A DNA stretch of 64,000 nucleotides from Pisaster brevispinus (taxonomy: Eukaryota; Echinodermata; Asteroidea; Forcipulatida; Asteriidae), in the NCBI GenBank assembly GCA_023634235.1, contig JAMKCF010000015.1, forward strand, positions 11,070,087 through 11,134,086, read 5' to 3'. Below are positions 23,682-37,000 of this stretch, one piece after another. The notes beneath the pieces are model-generated. The model worked only from the letters and a program-made list of their open reading frames with translations. It was not told the DNA's origin and did not search any database. The translations under genes and the position numbers were made by a program. Position 1 is the stretch's first letter. Every line of letters starts with the position of its first letter.

Positions 23682-25070
23682 GATCTCTACACAACTCTGG
23701 TCATAGTCATACATGTACATGTATATGTTTGAATACTATAGATTATCTCAATTGACATAAACTGTAATCTAGCAAGTCCATTGCAACTTTTTAGTTAATT
23801 GCATATCACTTGTTGAACAGTAAAACTAACCTTATTGGGTTACCACCAGAGCTTCTTATTTAGAAAGAAATAGCAAACTCCATGGATCTACTGTACGTGA
23901 ACCCTCACTCTGTCCCTGGTTGAGGTAAGTTACACTACAAAGGCCTGCTTCAAACATCCTGCTCTTGCAACGTCAACTCAAATCATCTTGTTTTATATTA
24001 GGCACAGAAGCAGCATCAAATTTGAAAACTATTTATGAATTGACAGAAACACTTGGCTCGATAGGATCTGTAATGACTTTGGGGATGGTTCAGTTCATGA
24101 AGTAACTGCCATATTGATTTGATATTTTTTTATATAAATTTCAAGATGGCTCATGCTGATGCAGAGTTGCCAACATTTGCATCTTGCAATCGAGGAGATT
24201 CTTTAGAATTGCATTCAACATAATAGAGAACAAGTTTTCCTAATCAGGGAAATGTTTTACTTTGATCATCAGAACATGGAAAGATTGGTTTATTTTCAGG
24301 GAACTTTCTGCACAATCAGGGAGAGTTGGCAGCTCTGCTGATGAGAAATGCACTTGCATTGTCCTACTGGATAAAATAAACCGTCTGTCTTAAATAGGCC
24401 GCTATATTGTGCATATTTCAAACCAATTGGGAACTTGATTTATGGTTTTAAAATGTAAAATTTGCATCAGGGACAAGAATATTGACTATTGTTTTTGCTT
24501 TGCCGATAAAAAGAAGGACTTGAACTGCCTCTAGGTACTGGGCAAGTTTAGTGGTTTCGTGGTATGAATTTCTTTTCACAGAACTCAGGAAAGTACATGG
24601 AGTATACATTGCCTCACACACATCAGTGTATGGGTAAAACAAAAACAATATTGACTGAAGATGAACAATTGAAATCATCACCAAACAATAGCCATGCTTC
24701 TGTCAATTTAAGTTCATTTAAATTTGACATTGCAGTCGTCATATGTTAAAACAGGCCTTAAATATCTTTGAATTGACAGCATCTACTCAAGACTAGACTA
24801 TGGAATACCTTACCTGAAAGCTACCAGCTATCTCAAAGCTATCTCAAAGCTATCTGCAAGCTATCTGAAGGCTATCTTGATTCAGACACTTTTGGGAGCC
24901 TTGGGCCCCAAGCAAAATAGAAATTGGGTCCTTTAACAGGGCCCACTGTTCAATTGGGTCCTTTAACAGGGCCCACTGTTCAAATTGCACATTTGATTAC
25001 AGTGTTTAGCACGGGTTATTGTATTCTGGTGGGATTGACAGGTACTGAATCTCTGTAGTCCATCAGGAAG
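23682..25070. other. VTI1A 3' flank / probable 3' UTR, plus unique sequence
   Basis: This is the region downstream of the minus-strand VTI1A stop. A minus-strand AATAAA at 24,294-24,289 is a possible polyadenylation signal, about 780 nt after the stop. Small local repeats are present: (aagctatctc)n near 24,825-24,880 and two tandem copies of a ~34-bp unit containing gggtcctttaacagggccca near 24,940-24,990. Confidence 0.4.
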
Positions 25071-28000
25071 CTACTTCTTGGTTGCGATGAAATAAATAAC
25101 AAGGACAATAACAATCAGGAAGATGAAAGCCAGGAATACCATTAAAATACGATTCTGAATTATCCTGCAAGATCAAAACAGAATGAAAAGACAACAAACA
25201 ATCAAAATAAGGGTTTTATTATTAAAGTTTTTTAACAATTAAAGTTGCATGGTCCGATTTTCTCTGTTTTCTTTTCTTTTCTTTATATATTTTGTCTTTG
25301 AAAGAAATTTGACAGATAAAAAAGAAAAAAAAATCAAAATCATACAAACAACTTTTGCATAGCCTCTGCGGTGCACAAATTACATGAAACAAGCGAAAGT
25401 GTTTGTACATGGTTAATGGACGTGAGTCAGCACCCCGCAATTATTGATTTCATGTTTAGTTACGAATAACAACTTATCATTGGGAGATTTTGTGCAAAAC
25501 TTTAAATGAAAGCTTATTACTTTCTCAAGTCTATAAAAAAAAACTATTTAAAATTGTAATCTAAATTTTGGGTTAAATCGGCCAACAATCGGACCAAGCA
25601 GCTTTAAATTCATTTTATGAGAGTAATGAACAATTCACTTTTGTTTGGTGTTGCCAATCTTTGATTATAAAGCAACAAAAGGTCTAGCAGGTAAAAAGTT
25701 TCTAAATCCCTAATTATCAAGTAATAAACCACAAGGGAAACTGACTGCAATTTTCTGTTAATAATTTAGGGTTGAACAAAGACAAAGAAAAACAAATCCC
25801 TAGTTATAAGTTTTTCTAGCTGCGAATATGGCTAAATATGTAGGAATAGTAATTACAAGTACTAGGTCTATAAGATGACTTTCTTCATCGACCAATACTG
25901 GATGCCATACATACAAGATGTCATTTCATTCAAAATGGACTTTAAACAAAAAAATTTGTTTAGTTATTTTAAAAAGATTTTCACTGAAATTTGTAATTCT
26001 TTGAGGCATAAAATCAAGAAACACCTTACTTTTTTAATTACAGATTATCAGTTTGTACAACTACGTTGAAGGTGGAATATTTGATTTTCACAAGTTTTGT
26101 TTACTGCAACAGTAATTGTTTTGACTTTTTCAGGAAGAGACAAAAACAGATCAAGCAGGAATGAGCTACATTTACATTTGTCTTTTTGCCTCTTGCTATT
26201 GTTGTTGTTGTTGTAGCTGATCATTTGATGTTTGCGAAGCAATTTTTCATTCATTGTGCAGTATATTCAAACAATGACAGAAGGGAAGATTTCATTCACA
26301 AATTTACTACATTGTACCCTTTTATTGGCAATTGATGGTGTACAATTAGTTCAATTTGATTTCTTGACTCACAGTAATAAAAGATAATAAACTCTGCCTG
26401 GTTGAATCAGGAAAAGAAACCACCAAAAATTACCTACGCATCATTGCACTCAGAACTCTGGAACTTTGACCAACACCAGCATCAGTGTCTCGTAACTGTG
26501 TAAATAGTAGAGGAAGATTTAGAACATAAACACGAATGGCATTGCTTGATTTCCATTGTTGAGACTTAAAGATGAGGATCATATTTTAATTTGTTTTGTC
26601 TTAATCAGATCAGCATAATTTACTGTCAATGAGTTGGATGGATTTAAAGTCTGCATTAATCTTTGACCAATTACAGACTTGACCAGTAACATCTCCTACT
26701 GTACGCAAACAATTGTAGAGGTATCAAAGCCCACTACTACAAACCAGAAACCTTTGGACTGCTATGCAATTTCCTGGGAGTGATACTTTGCTCTACATCA
26801 CTTTTAAGACATGAGCACAGTTGCTATGGTGGTCACGTCTTAATGAATGCATCAGAAAAAATAGAGCACCAATCACAGCACTCTTTATGCACTGGGTGTA
26901 AGTGGCTTTTTTGCAAATTGATTTTGTCACACCCACACATTAAGGTTCAGGCTAATGGCCAGAAATGACATACCACAGTAATATATTACCTTAATGACTA
27001 CATCATGAGAACAAATTTGGTCTAATTTGCAAGCATTTCTCTCCTGACTTACTCTTGCTCTTGATCTTTGTATTTTTTCACGGTCTCGTTGCAGATTGTC
27101 AAGGATTTCTTGTCCTAGTTGCTCTGAAGGGGAAAATAAATTCAAAGCAAATGTAAATACAATGTAAGACATGTAGTTGTACAAAGATCAAGTACTAAGC
27201 TAGTTAACACTGGAAGTTGTATAACCATGCAAAAACTTTCACAATCCAGAAATCAAATGTTTGATAAATAGTTTTAAAAATTGTGAATATGGGATGCCCT
27301 TGGCAGACATGTACACACGCCAGAAGTAATTTTGGTAGAAGGTCAACAGTGGGTGACAAAACTCATAAAGCACAGACATTTCAAGATAGATGGATCGTAT
27401 GGTACAAGGACATACACCTACACTGAAGTTGAACCCTTCCCACTCCTAGATAGATGGATCGTATGGTACAAGGACATACACCTACACTGGAGTTGAACCC
27501 TTCCCAGTCCTAGATAGATGGATCATATGGTACTAGGGCATACACCTACACTGGAGTTGAACCCTTCCCACTCCTAGATAGATGGATATTATGGTACAAG
27601 AACATACACCTACACTGGAGTTGAACCCTTCCCAATCCTAGATAGATGGATCGTATGGTACAAGGACATAAACCTACACTGGAGTTGAACCCTTCCCGCT
27701 CCTAGATAGATGGATCTTATGGTACAAGGACATACACCTACACTGGAGTTGAACCCTTCCCCCTCCTAGATAGATGGATCTTATGGTACAAGGACATACA
27801 CCTACACTGGAGTTGAACCCTTCCCAGTCGTAGATAGATGGATATAATGGTACTAGGACATACACCTACACTGGAGTTGAACCCTTCCCCCTCCTAGATA
27901 GATAGATTTTATGGTACAAGGACATACACCTACACTGGAGTTTAACCCTTCCCAGTCCTAGATTGATGGATATAATGGTACTAGGACATACACCTACACT

Positions 28001-31000
28001 GGAGTTGAACCCTTCCCACTCCTAGATAGATAGATCTTATGGTACAAGGACATACACCTACACTGGAGTTGAACCCTTCCCAGTCCTAGATAGATGGATA
28101 TTATGGTACTAGGACATACACCTACACTGGAGTTGAACCCTTCCCACTCCTAGATAGATAGATCTTATGGTACAAGGACATACACCTACACTGGAGTTGA
28201 ACCCTTCCCAGTCCTAGATAGATGGATCTTATGGTACAAGGACATACACCTACACTGGAGTTGAACCATTCCCACTCCTAGATAGATGGATATTATGGTA
28301 CCAGGCTATACACCTACACTTCCCAGTCTTAGATAGATGGATATTATGGTACTAGGACATACACCTACACTGGAGTTGAACCCTTCCCACTCCTAGATAG
28401 ATGGGTATTATGGTACTAGGACATACACCTACACTGGAGTTGAACCCTTCCTAGTCCTAGATAGATGGATATTATGGTACTAGGACATACACCTACACTA
28501 GAGTTGAACCCTTCCCACTCCTAGATAGATGGATCTTATGGTACTAGGACATACACCTACACTGGAGTTGAACCCTTCCCAGTCCTAGATAGATGGATCG
28601 TATGGTACCAGGACATACACCTACACTGGAGTTGAACCCTTCCCAGTCCTAGATAGATGGATATTATGGTACCAGGACATACACCTACACTGGAGTTGAA
28701 CCCTTCCCACTTCTTGATAGATGGATCTTATGGTAATAGGACATACACCTACACTGGAGTTGAACCCTTCCCAGTCCTAGATAGATGGATCGTATGGTAC
28801 CAGGACATACACCTACACTGGAGTTGAACCCTTCCCAGTCCTAGATAGATGGATATTATGGTACCAGGACATACACCTACACTGGAGTTGAACCCTTCCC
28901 ACTTCTTGATAGATGGATATTATGGTACTAGGACATACACCTACACTGGAGTTGAACCCTTCCCATTCCTAGATCGATGGATCGTATGGTACAAGGACAT
29001 ACACCTACACTGGAGTTGAACCCTTCCTAGTCCTAGATAGATGGATCGTATAGTACCGGGACATACACCTACACTGGAGTTGAACCCTTCCCATTCCTAG
29101 ATCGATGGATCGTATGGTACAAGGACATACACCTACACTGGAGTTGAACCCTTCCTAGTCCTAGATAGATGGATCGTATAGTACCAGGACATACACCTAC
29201 ACTGGAGTTGAACCCTTCCCAGTCCTAGATAGATGGATATTATGGTACCAGGACATACACCTACACTGGAGTTGAACCCTTCCCACTTCTTGATAGATGG
29301 ATCTTATGGTACTAGGACATACACCTACACTGGAGTTGAACCCTTCCCAGTCCTAGATAGATGGATCGTATGGTACCAGGACATACACCTACACTGGAGT
29401 TGAACCCTTCCCAGTCCTAGATAGATGGATATTATGGTACCAGGACATACACCTACACTGGAGTTGAACCCTTCCCACTTCTTGATAGATGGATATTATG
29501 GTACTAGGACATACACCTACACTGGAGTTGAACCCTTCCCATTCCTAGATCGATGGATCGTATGGTACAAGGACATACACCTACACTGGAGTTGAACCCT
29601 TCCTAGTCCTAGATAGATGGATCGTATAGTACAAGGACATACACCTACACTGGAGTTGAACCCTTCCCACTCCTAGATAGATGGATCCTATGGTACCAGG
29701 ACATACACCTACACTGGAGTTGAACCCTTCCCCCTCCTAGATAGATGGATCTTATGGTACCAGGACATACACCTACACTGAAGTTGAACCCTTATCACTC
29801 CTAGATAGATGGATCTTATGGTACCAGGACCTACACCTACACTGGAGTTGAACCCTTCCCACTCCTAGATAGATGGATCTTTTAACAGTTTTACCATGAC
29901 TCACCTGTTTCTACAGTCATCCTGTAACCAGTGTCCAGCTTCTTTCCTGAACGCTCTAACCTCTCAGTGTTATCGAGTAATCTTGCCCTCTAGATATATC
30001 ATTAAAGAGGTGAAAAGGTAAACAGGTCTTTGATAAAGAAATGAAAGTAGTTATTTATTTCAATGAAAAATCAATTTATATTTGGAACTTTTTGATAGGG
30101 AAATATTCAAAATGGCCACCGACGCCATCTTGAAAAACCTAATTTGTAATAGGTCTGGCACCAGATGGACTAGATGGACAAAAGAGATGTCATTTTCCAC
30201 TATATCTGGCATTAACAAACCACTGGAATGGTTCTTAAAAAGTTTGGGGATCATCCTAATCTCAAAATCCAAGATGGCCGCCATCACCATCTTGAAAATT
30301 ATGAAATGTGAAAGCTATGGCACCAGAAGAGCTACAAGAACAAATAGGGCATCATTTTTCACATGTCTGGCCTTACAAATCCACTGGAATGGTAATTGTA
30401 GAGTTTGAGGATCATCTTGATTACATAATCCAAGATGGCAACCATCGCCATCTTGAAAATTGTGAATAGTGATAGCTCTAGCACCAAATGAAGTAAAAGA
30501 ACAAAAATTGGGCTTCATTTTCCACTACTGAAAAATAATTAAATTGGTTTCTGTGGTGTTTTTTTAGAGACCATCCGCCTGCAAAATGGATATGTCAGCT
30601 GAATTGATGGTTAATTGTAAGTAATTGGGCTGACTTGGTTGGTATTTGTACCCAATGTTTACTTTTTCTTCCATTGCATTATGTGCGCTTGTTGCTAATA
30701 CTTCAGTTTTTTCTATGTGTCTCTAAATTGCATTTTAATTTTGCATTAACCATTGGTGGCGCTTTGTTTTGAGTTGCTCGAGTGCATAATTTTTGGGTCA
30801 GAGGTCATCACTCTTTAACATTGTTTTATCAGGTAAGATTTAATAAGATTATTACCTTAAAATATCACTACCCATTGTGGGTGACAAGGACCTACTACTC
30901 ATTACTGTATGAGTAATAAGCAGACAACGATGACTTCAAGAGGGACATACATGTACTTACTGGTGCTGGCCAGTCACACACTGTCATGTTTGTGCAGCCA

Positions 31001-34000
31001 AAATTGTTTGATGCAGAACTCCACTTTGGGAATCAAAAGGATTGTCAAGTTCCTTGTACGAAATTAGCAACGCTTTCTCCACAACTCTCAAAGAGCTTGG
31101 AAGTGAAATGCAGAAAGTCAACCTGAACAAGACAGTGAAGCATGGGGAACCACTAGTAAGGAAGCAACCAACTGATCCAAGTAATCCCAATACATCTGCG
31201 CAAAGAACTTGTGGTGTAATCCATGCATTGACCGAGTGAAACCAAGACCATGCCCGGGTTTTCACGCCAACATGTCCAAACCAGACGAGAAGAGTCGAGC
31301 AATATACAAGACGATTCTTTTTGATGTAATGAGTAAACTTGTAAAGTCAATCAAAGAAAAGAATATGCCTTTCGCAATAATTGTTGGTGACCTTCCTGTG
31401 TACGTGCTTTACCTAGAGTTGAAAAGGCAGAATGCTAAACTGTTCAACAAGATCTTACCTTTCATGGGACTTTTCCACATCCTAATGCCTTTCATCTACA
31501 CTGTATACAAGATAGTTAAGGGATCTGGTATTTCAGATGTTTTGGTAGCAGCGGGAGTCATTGCAGATGGTTCTATTGATCAGGCCCTTCGAGGAAAACA
31601 TTTCAAGCTAGGGTCCGACGCCTGCGACTTTTCTACAAGACTTTGGTCCACCACCACATAAACACACGACTGGAAGGGCACCCCATAAACACACGACTGG
31701 AAGGGCACCCCATAAACACACGACTGGAAGGGCACCCCATAAACACACGACTGGAAGGGCACCCCATAAACACACGACTGGAAGGGTATTCGCTATCTCA
31801 AGAAGTAGAGGCCTTACTTGCCAAGCTCCCACTTTCAAGCAGTGCTCAAAACTTTCAGATACATGTGAAGGTCATGAAACTATCTTGCGCATGCCCGCAA
31901 TCTATTTATCCGTTACGTAATACTACCAGTAGAGCGCCCTCAGCGATTTCATTTTCGCGGGCTTCAGTTCATATTATCCTTAGACGAAGACCTAAGAGCA
32001 TGTATTTATCTTCGTCAACAGATCTGGACTGCATATAATAAAGTACCGGCTCTGGGAGCCCAAGTATATTATCAGAACAGCCGTGTCAAGTGTGACATAC
32101 ACATGATGAACTAAAGAGCAATGCTGATCTGAACAACCTGCTTGACACTCTCTTCAAGGACTTTGAGGGTTCCCCACAAGCGGAATACTGGATGTCCTTT
32201 ATGGAAATGTTTGGGGTTCTGACTCAGAATATCCATGCCATCAGAACAAGCAACTGGACAGAGTTCAAGTCTTCACTCAAGCTCATGCTTCCGTGGATGC
32301 GAATGTATGACAATGACAAGTATGGTCGCCATCTTCCTGATTTCAACGCAGCTCTTGATACCCTTCCTGAAGACCAGGCTGCATTCATGGAATGCAGTAT
32401 GTTTGCACAATTAATGACCAGTGTGTGATACTTATTATTGTCTATTCTCCTGTAATATGTAATGTTGTAAATCTTTAACAGTTTTTCTGCTATTGACTTT
32501 TGTCTTTTTAGCTAGCTTTGTTTTTGTACACAGCGCTTGTGGCTGTTTTGCGGCAATACTGCGCTTTATAAGTTCCTTTTATTATTATTATTATTGATGC
32601 GTCGCCCTTGACATTTGGATAAAATCAACAATGAATAAGGGTGCTAAGCTGAAGTCTGGCTGGCTGGCAATTCTCAACAATGAAAAGCAACTCCTTTCAA
32701 ACACTCGGAATGTGAACAACATCAACCGTGTGAGAGCAAGTGTCCACTGACATTCTGAACACAAGAAACAAAATGAAGCAAAGCATGCAAATTGCTCAAC
32801 CAGTAAAATGAAGAGGAATGAACAAGCTGTACAGGATTTGAGAGCATGTCTCAATGAATTCAATTGCGATCCGTTAGACCACATGAACCAGACACTTGGA
32901 CCCTTACAGTCAGAAATCCCGGCCTTGGATGTTCTTGCTGCTGACTTGTTATTGGAAAAGGAGGATGGCAAAAGCATCACAAGAAGTGAAGAAAACACAA
33001 AGTGACAACCTGAAGCAAAGGACGGAGGAAATGAAGGGTAAAGCTTTGGCCTTAGTTCTTGGGCTGGTAGAAATGAGTGGTGCCCTAAAATTTGAAGACA
33101 TCCTGCAGCATCGTGTTACATCTGAGAGCCTTGGAATCTTCAACATTAATGGAACCATGCGTAAGACACAGAAAAGCAAGCTCCAGCAAAAACTTTCTAC
33201 ATATGACTGTCATTCCAGAGCCTGATGTATGCACATCTATTACTGATATGGGTCTAATCTGGCACTGAAGACAGAGAGAAGGGAGTCGATACTAAGTTTA
33301 CTTGGGGAGATTATGCAAAGAAGCTGGTGTACTCTACTGTTCTAGCAAGACACAAGCATACATCAATGATTCACATCATCAGAACTTCTCAATCAAAGAC
33401 TGCAAGCGCAGATTGCGGCAAAATAAACTACCAATCAGCAATGCTTTCACGTGTTCATCAGATACGTGTATTTTTAAAGCAAGACTCTGGGAGAAGTAAT
33501 AGCTGCTAAGTGGAGAGCACAGAAAAAAAAAAAAAACCTATCCGGCTTGGACAGTCTCCGGCCACACTTAAGAGGGTGCAAACTATCTTGCATATGTGCA
33601 ACAACATTACCAGTTGAGAAGTCACCTGTCACCAACAGGTCATGGATGGCATCTTGAAAATGACCTGTTCCTGCCAGTCCGTTATACTTAGCCAAAAATT
33701 TCCCCAGAATTACATGTAGACAGGTAGAGGGAAATTACACAAAATGTGTTCTTACTGTTCATTTTAGGCTATCACTTTTCTTAATTTCAAAGATGGCGAT
33801 GGCTGCCATCTTGGATTATGTAATCAAGATGATCCCCAAACTCTACAATTACCATTCCAGTGGATTTGTAAGGCCAGAAATAGTGGAAAGTGATGCCCTA
33901 TTTGTTCTTATAGCTCTTCTGGTGCCAGAGCTTTTACATTTCATAATTTTCAAGATGGTGATGGCGGCCATCTTGGATTTAGAGGTTAAGGTGATCCCCA

Positions 34001-37000
34001 AATTTTACAAGTACCATTCCAGTGGTTTTGTAATGCAAGATACAGTAGAAAATTACATTTCTTTTGTCCGTTTAGGTCATGCCATGAACTGACATGGTGC
34101 ACCACAGCCAAAACACAGATGTTTGGAGAAAATCAGGGTCAACAGATTCGTCACTGTGAAAGTACAGAAGTCGTACTACACTTGTTTGGCACTTTGTCAG
34201 CTCTCTATGTGTTTCAATGGATAACTTCATGGAAACATAAAATGGCAAATCTAGTAATACAGCGATCATGCTAAATAGTGTAAGTACAAAACTTTTGTGT
34301 TAGGTCCTGAAATTTGTTGAAAATAATAGAAGTACGTATATATATAAATAGTTTGTACAAACACTCCTTTGCCAAATTTTGTGTTTTTTAAACCATACGT
34401 CACTTTGTGAAAACAGTAACTTTTCTGTATTGTTTATAAGATTTATAAGTGTACCACTGATTGAAGCATATTGTGCTTTACTTTCTAGAATTGTCCATAG
34501 AAGTATGACGGAAAGAATGCACAGCCACATTACATGTGTAGACCATTTTCAGTGTCTGCCGTGTTTGCTGTAGACCAGGAGCATTAATACCATGTGACGG
34601 ATACAGTCCTGGAAAAAACATACACTGCTTCAAACAATAAGCATTCACCCAAAGGTTGTTTTCATAGTCCAAAGTGGGTGCATGCATTAGGGTCTGGCAG
34701 CTTGGAAGAAAGAAACCACCTCATTTACTGACCTGATCTTCTGATTGTCTCCCATCATCAAGTCCAAAAAGCTCCTCTCTGGATGCTTCTCCATCGCGGA
34801 ATGCAATCTTGGCTTTCCTCTGAGTAAATAAACATCTAGTGTATAATTCACAGCTTAACAACTACGTGTAGTAGTAACACTTATTGCCAGCATTTTAAAA
34901 ACTTTTCTGTGCACAGCGATTGGATAAATTGAACTTACAGAATAATTTGTTTTTGAGAATATCGATGTCAATGAAACTCTGACCAACAAAGAAAAGACAT
35001 AAAAACGCTCTCACAAAATGCACCAGGGTTTTTTGTTCTCCTTTTTACGAAAATATGAGATGCGTTCACCATGCGTGGTAAAAACTGGATGTAAGCCATG
35101 GCCAATATGATAATAGGCCATGGTATGCTGGAAATGTGGACCATTCATGCCAGCCCCAAAACAATGATAAACAATGGTGGCAGCCTATCAATCTCTCGTA
35201 ATCTTTAACTATTTGGGGTTTTGAACAAAGAAAATTGACTGGAGCGGGACTTGAACCAATGACCTCCGGATTAACGTACCGGCGCTCTACCAACTGAGCT
35301 ATCCAGCCCCGTGTTGGTGGTCTCCCTATTAGTCAATATCTTTGTTCGGGGTGCCAGTCAGAAGCCATTCAACCGTTAGCTGCATTGTAGCCAGGGATCA
35401 CACCCAAGTTTACAATACAACCTGGGAAGCGACCGCCAACATAGGGCTGGATAGCTCAGTTGGTAGAGCGCCGGTACGTTAATCCGGAGGTCGTTGGTTC
35501 AAGTCCCGCTCCAGTCAATTTTTCTTTGTTCAAAACCCAAAATATATAAAATTTACCCAGTCAGTTTCCTTTGTGGTTTATTACTTGTAATCTTTAACTG
35601 TTAAAGAAAGCACAAAGGTCTGGAATTGGGGATTACACCCCCGGGAAAAGGGACATTTTGAGCATGAATTTCAATACAGTGGGAATGCAGCATTGCACTG
35701 TGAGTGCATGCACTATACACACTATTACACTATTACACTATTACAATGGAATGTCCAGGCATGTTAAAGTTCTGGCATTCAGAGTATATACTAAAGCAAG
35801 TTTTATTACGCGACTCCCCGTAGTATGTCAAAAAACTTGCACGTGCACACACATCATCCGGTCATAACTTGTTAAGCAGGGGACTTTTTGTATGACAACT
35901 CTTTTTTTGTTTTACATTGTATTCAGCAAACATTAGAAGGTTGAGATAGAGAGTTGGTGTTTAGCAACAAATTAAACAAGTTGTACAATTTCAAATGAGC
36001 TAATTGCCCCGGTCGCTGCTACTAATGGTGCTGGTGAGGGGGAGACGCAGGAAGCCTAGGTCCTACCTTTCCATCACAACATTTTGTAAAAACTTTCCCA
36101 CAAAAATGAGTGTCAAACCACTGCCTAGATGAATGTGTGTTACACGTACTTGTAATTGTGTGTCAAACTCTACCATACTATCCACCAGTAATGTCAAGAG
36201 GTTATCACATATTATTAACGTGCGAAGCGGTGTATTTCTCTATTTCTAAAGACAAATTTCAAGTGTAAATTAGTTACAAACCGATATCTAGGATGTCTAC
36301 TCGGCCATAAAATGGTAACAATATTAAGAGCACCTTTAGGCCACCCTTTAACTAACAACTGTGGCACTCAGTAAGGTACACTTTTGTCATGTTTGTGTTG
36401 TCACTGATGTACGTATGTACAAGTCTGATATAAGCATTACCAGATCTTTTTCTAGTCTGGTGAGTTCAGCCTCATAGCTTCGCAATCGTGTACTGTATCT
36501 CTGACGATCTGTTGCTGGAATGCTTCGAATCTCCAGATCCATCTGCTCTAACTGTGTAATGAAGAAAGAATGTAAGAAACAAAGACTGATGCTCAGAGAG
36601 TTCTGTTAGCAGCATACATTGTACAATGTACAGTGAATTACGGATTACGGAAGACTCTTGGGAGATAATATAGAATGCGGCAACAGACATCAATAGAATA
36701 TTAAAAAACAAAAGCTAAATTACCAGCCTCGAGGTCTGCCACTTGTACAGAAAGAGACTGTAGAAGCCGAAGTATTGAAAGTGAGTAATTTGAACATCTT
36801 TCTTCTCTTCCATTTACATATAAGAGTATTGTGCACGCTCATGTATGTTTTTTGGAGACCTACTTCATATTTAATTGTAAAAATATTGTAATTTGAGGAA
36901 TGGGCGAAATTCTACGGTATCTTCCATAACATTTCAGAGTGTCTGTACGCAAATCGGAAGTGAGTGGTACAGATGCCTTACTTCTGAATTGACAGCAAAT

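Larger units (their letters stand above)
30995..33510 (+). pseudogene. Uncharacterised two-zinc-module family, decayed C-terminal part
   Basis: Fragments in several frames line up in one order. (a) 31,270-31,615 shows KPDEKSRAIYKTILFDVM, MPFAIIVGDLPVYVLYLEL, ILPFMGLFHILMPFIYTVYK, GSGISDVLVAAGVIADGS and DQALRGKHFK. (b) 31,790-31,860 follows. (c) 32,190-32,420 shows YWMSFMEMFGVLTQNIHAIR and LKLMLPWMRMYDNDKYGRHL. (d) 32,640-33,220 shows MKRNEQAVQDLRACLNEFNC, ALALVLGLVEMSGALKFEDI and NINGTMRKTQKSKLQQKLS. (e) 33,240-33,510 shows TDMGLIWH, then LARHKHTS in another frame. From memory these are the downstream parts of the same family whose N half lies at 15.5-18.1 kb. Stops, frame changes, a 27-bp array and a retroposon tail break it. 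It lies in VTI1A intron 4 on the opposite strand, between long inverted repeats. Function unknown. Confidence 0.65.

Noticed and set aside
27674..27865. 63-codon open frame in the VTI1A intron 5 array
   Set aside because: Translation of three 64-bp minisatellite units; frames change with every unit.
35444..35518. tRNA-Asn (GTT) gene
   Set aside because: Mismatches in the T stem, C at position 33, and two further copies with a common body indicate a tRNA-derived SINE.
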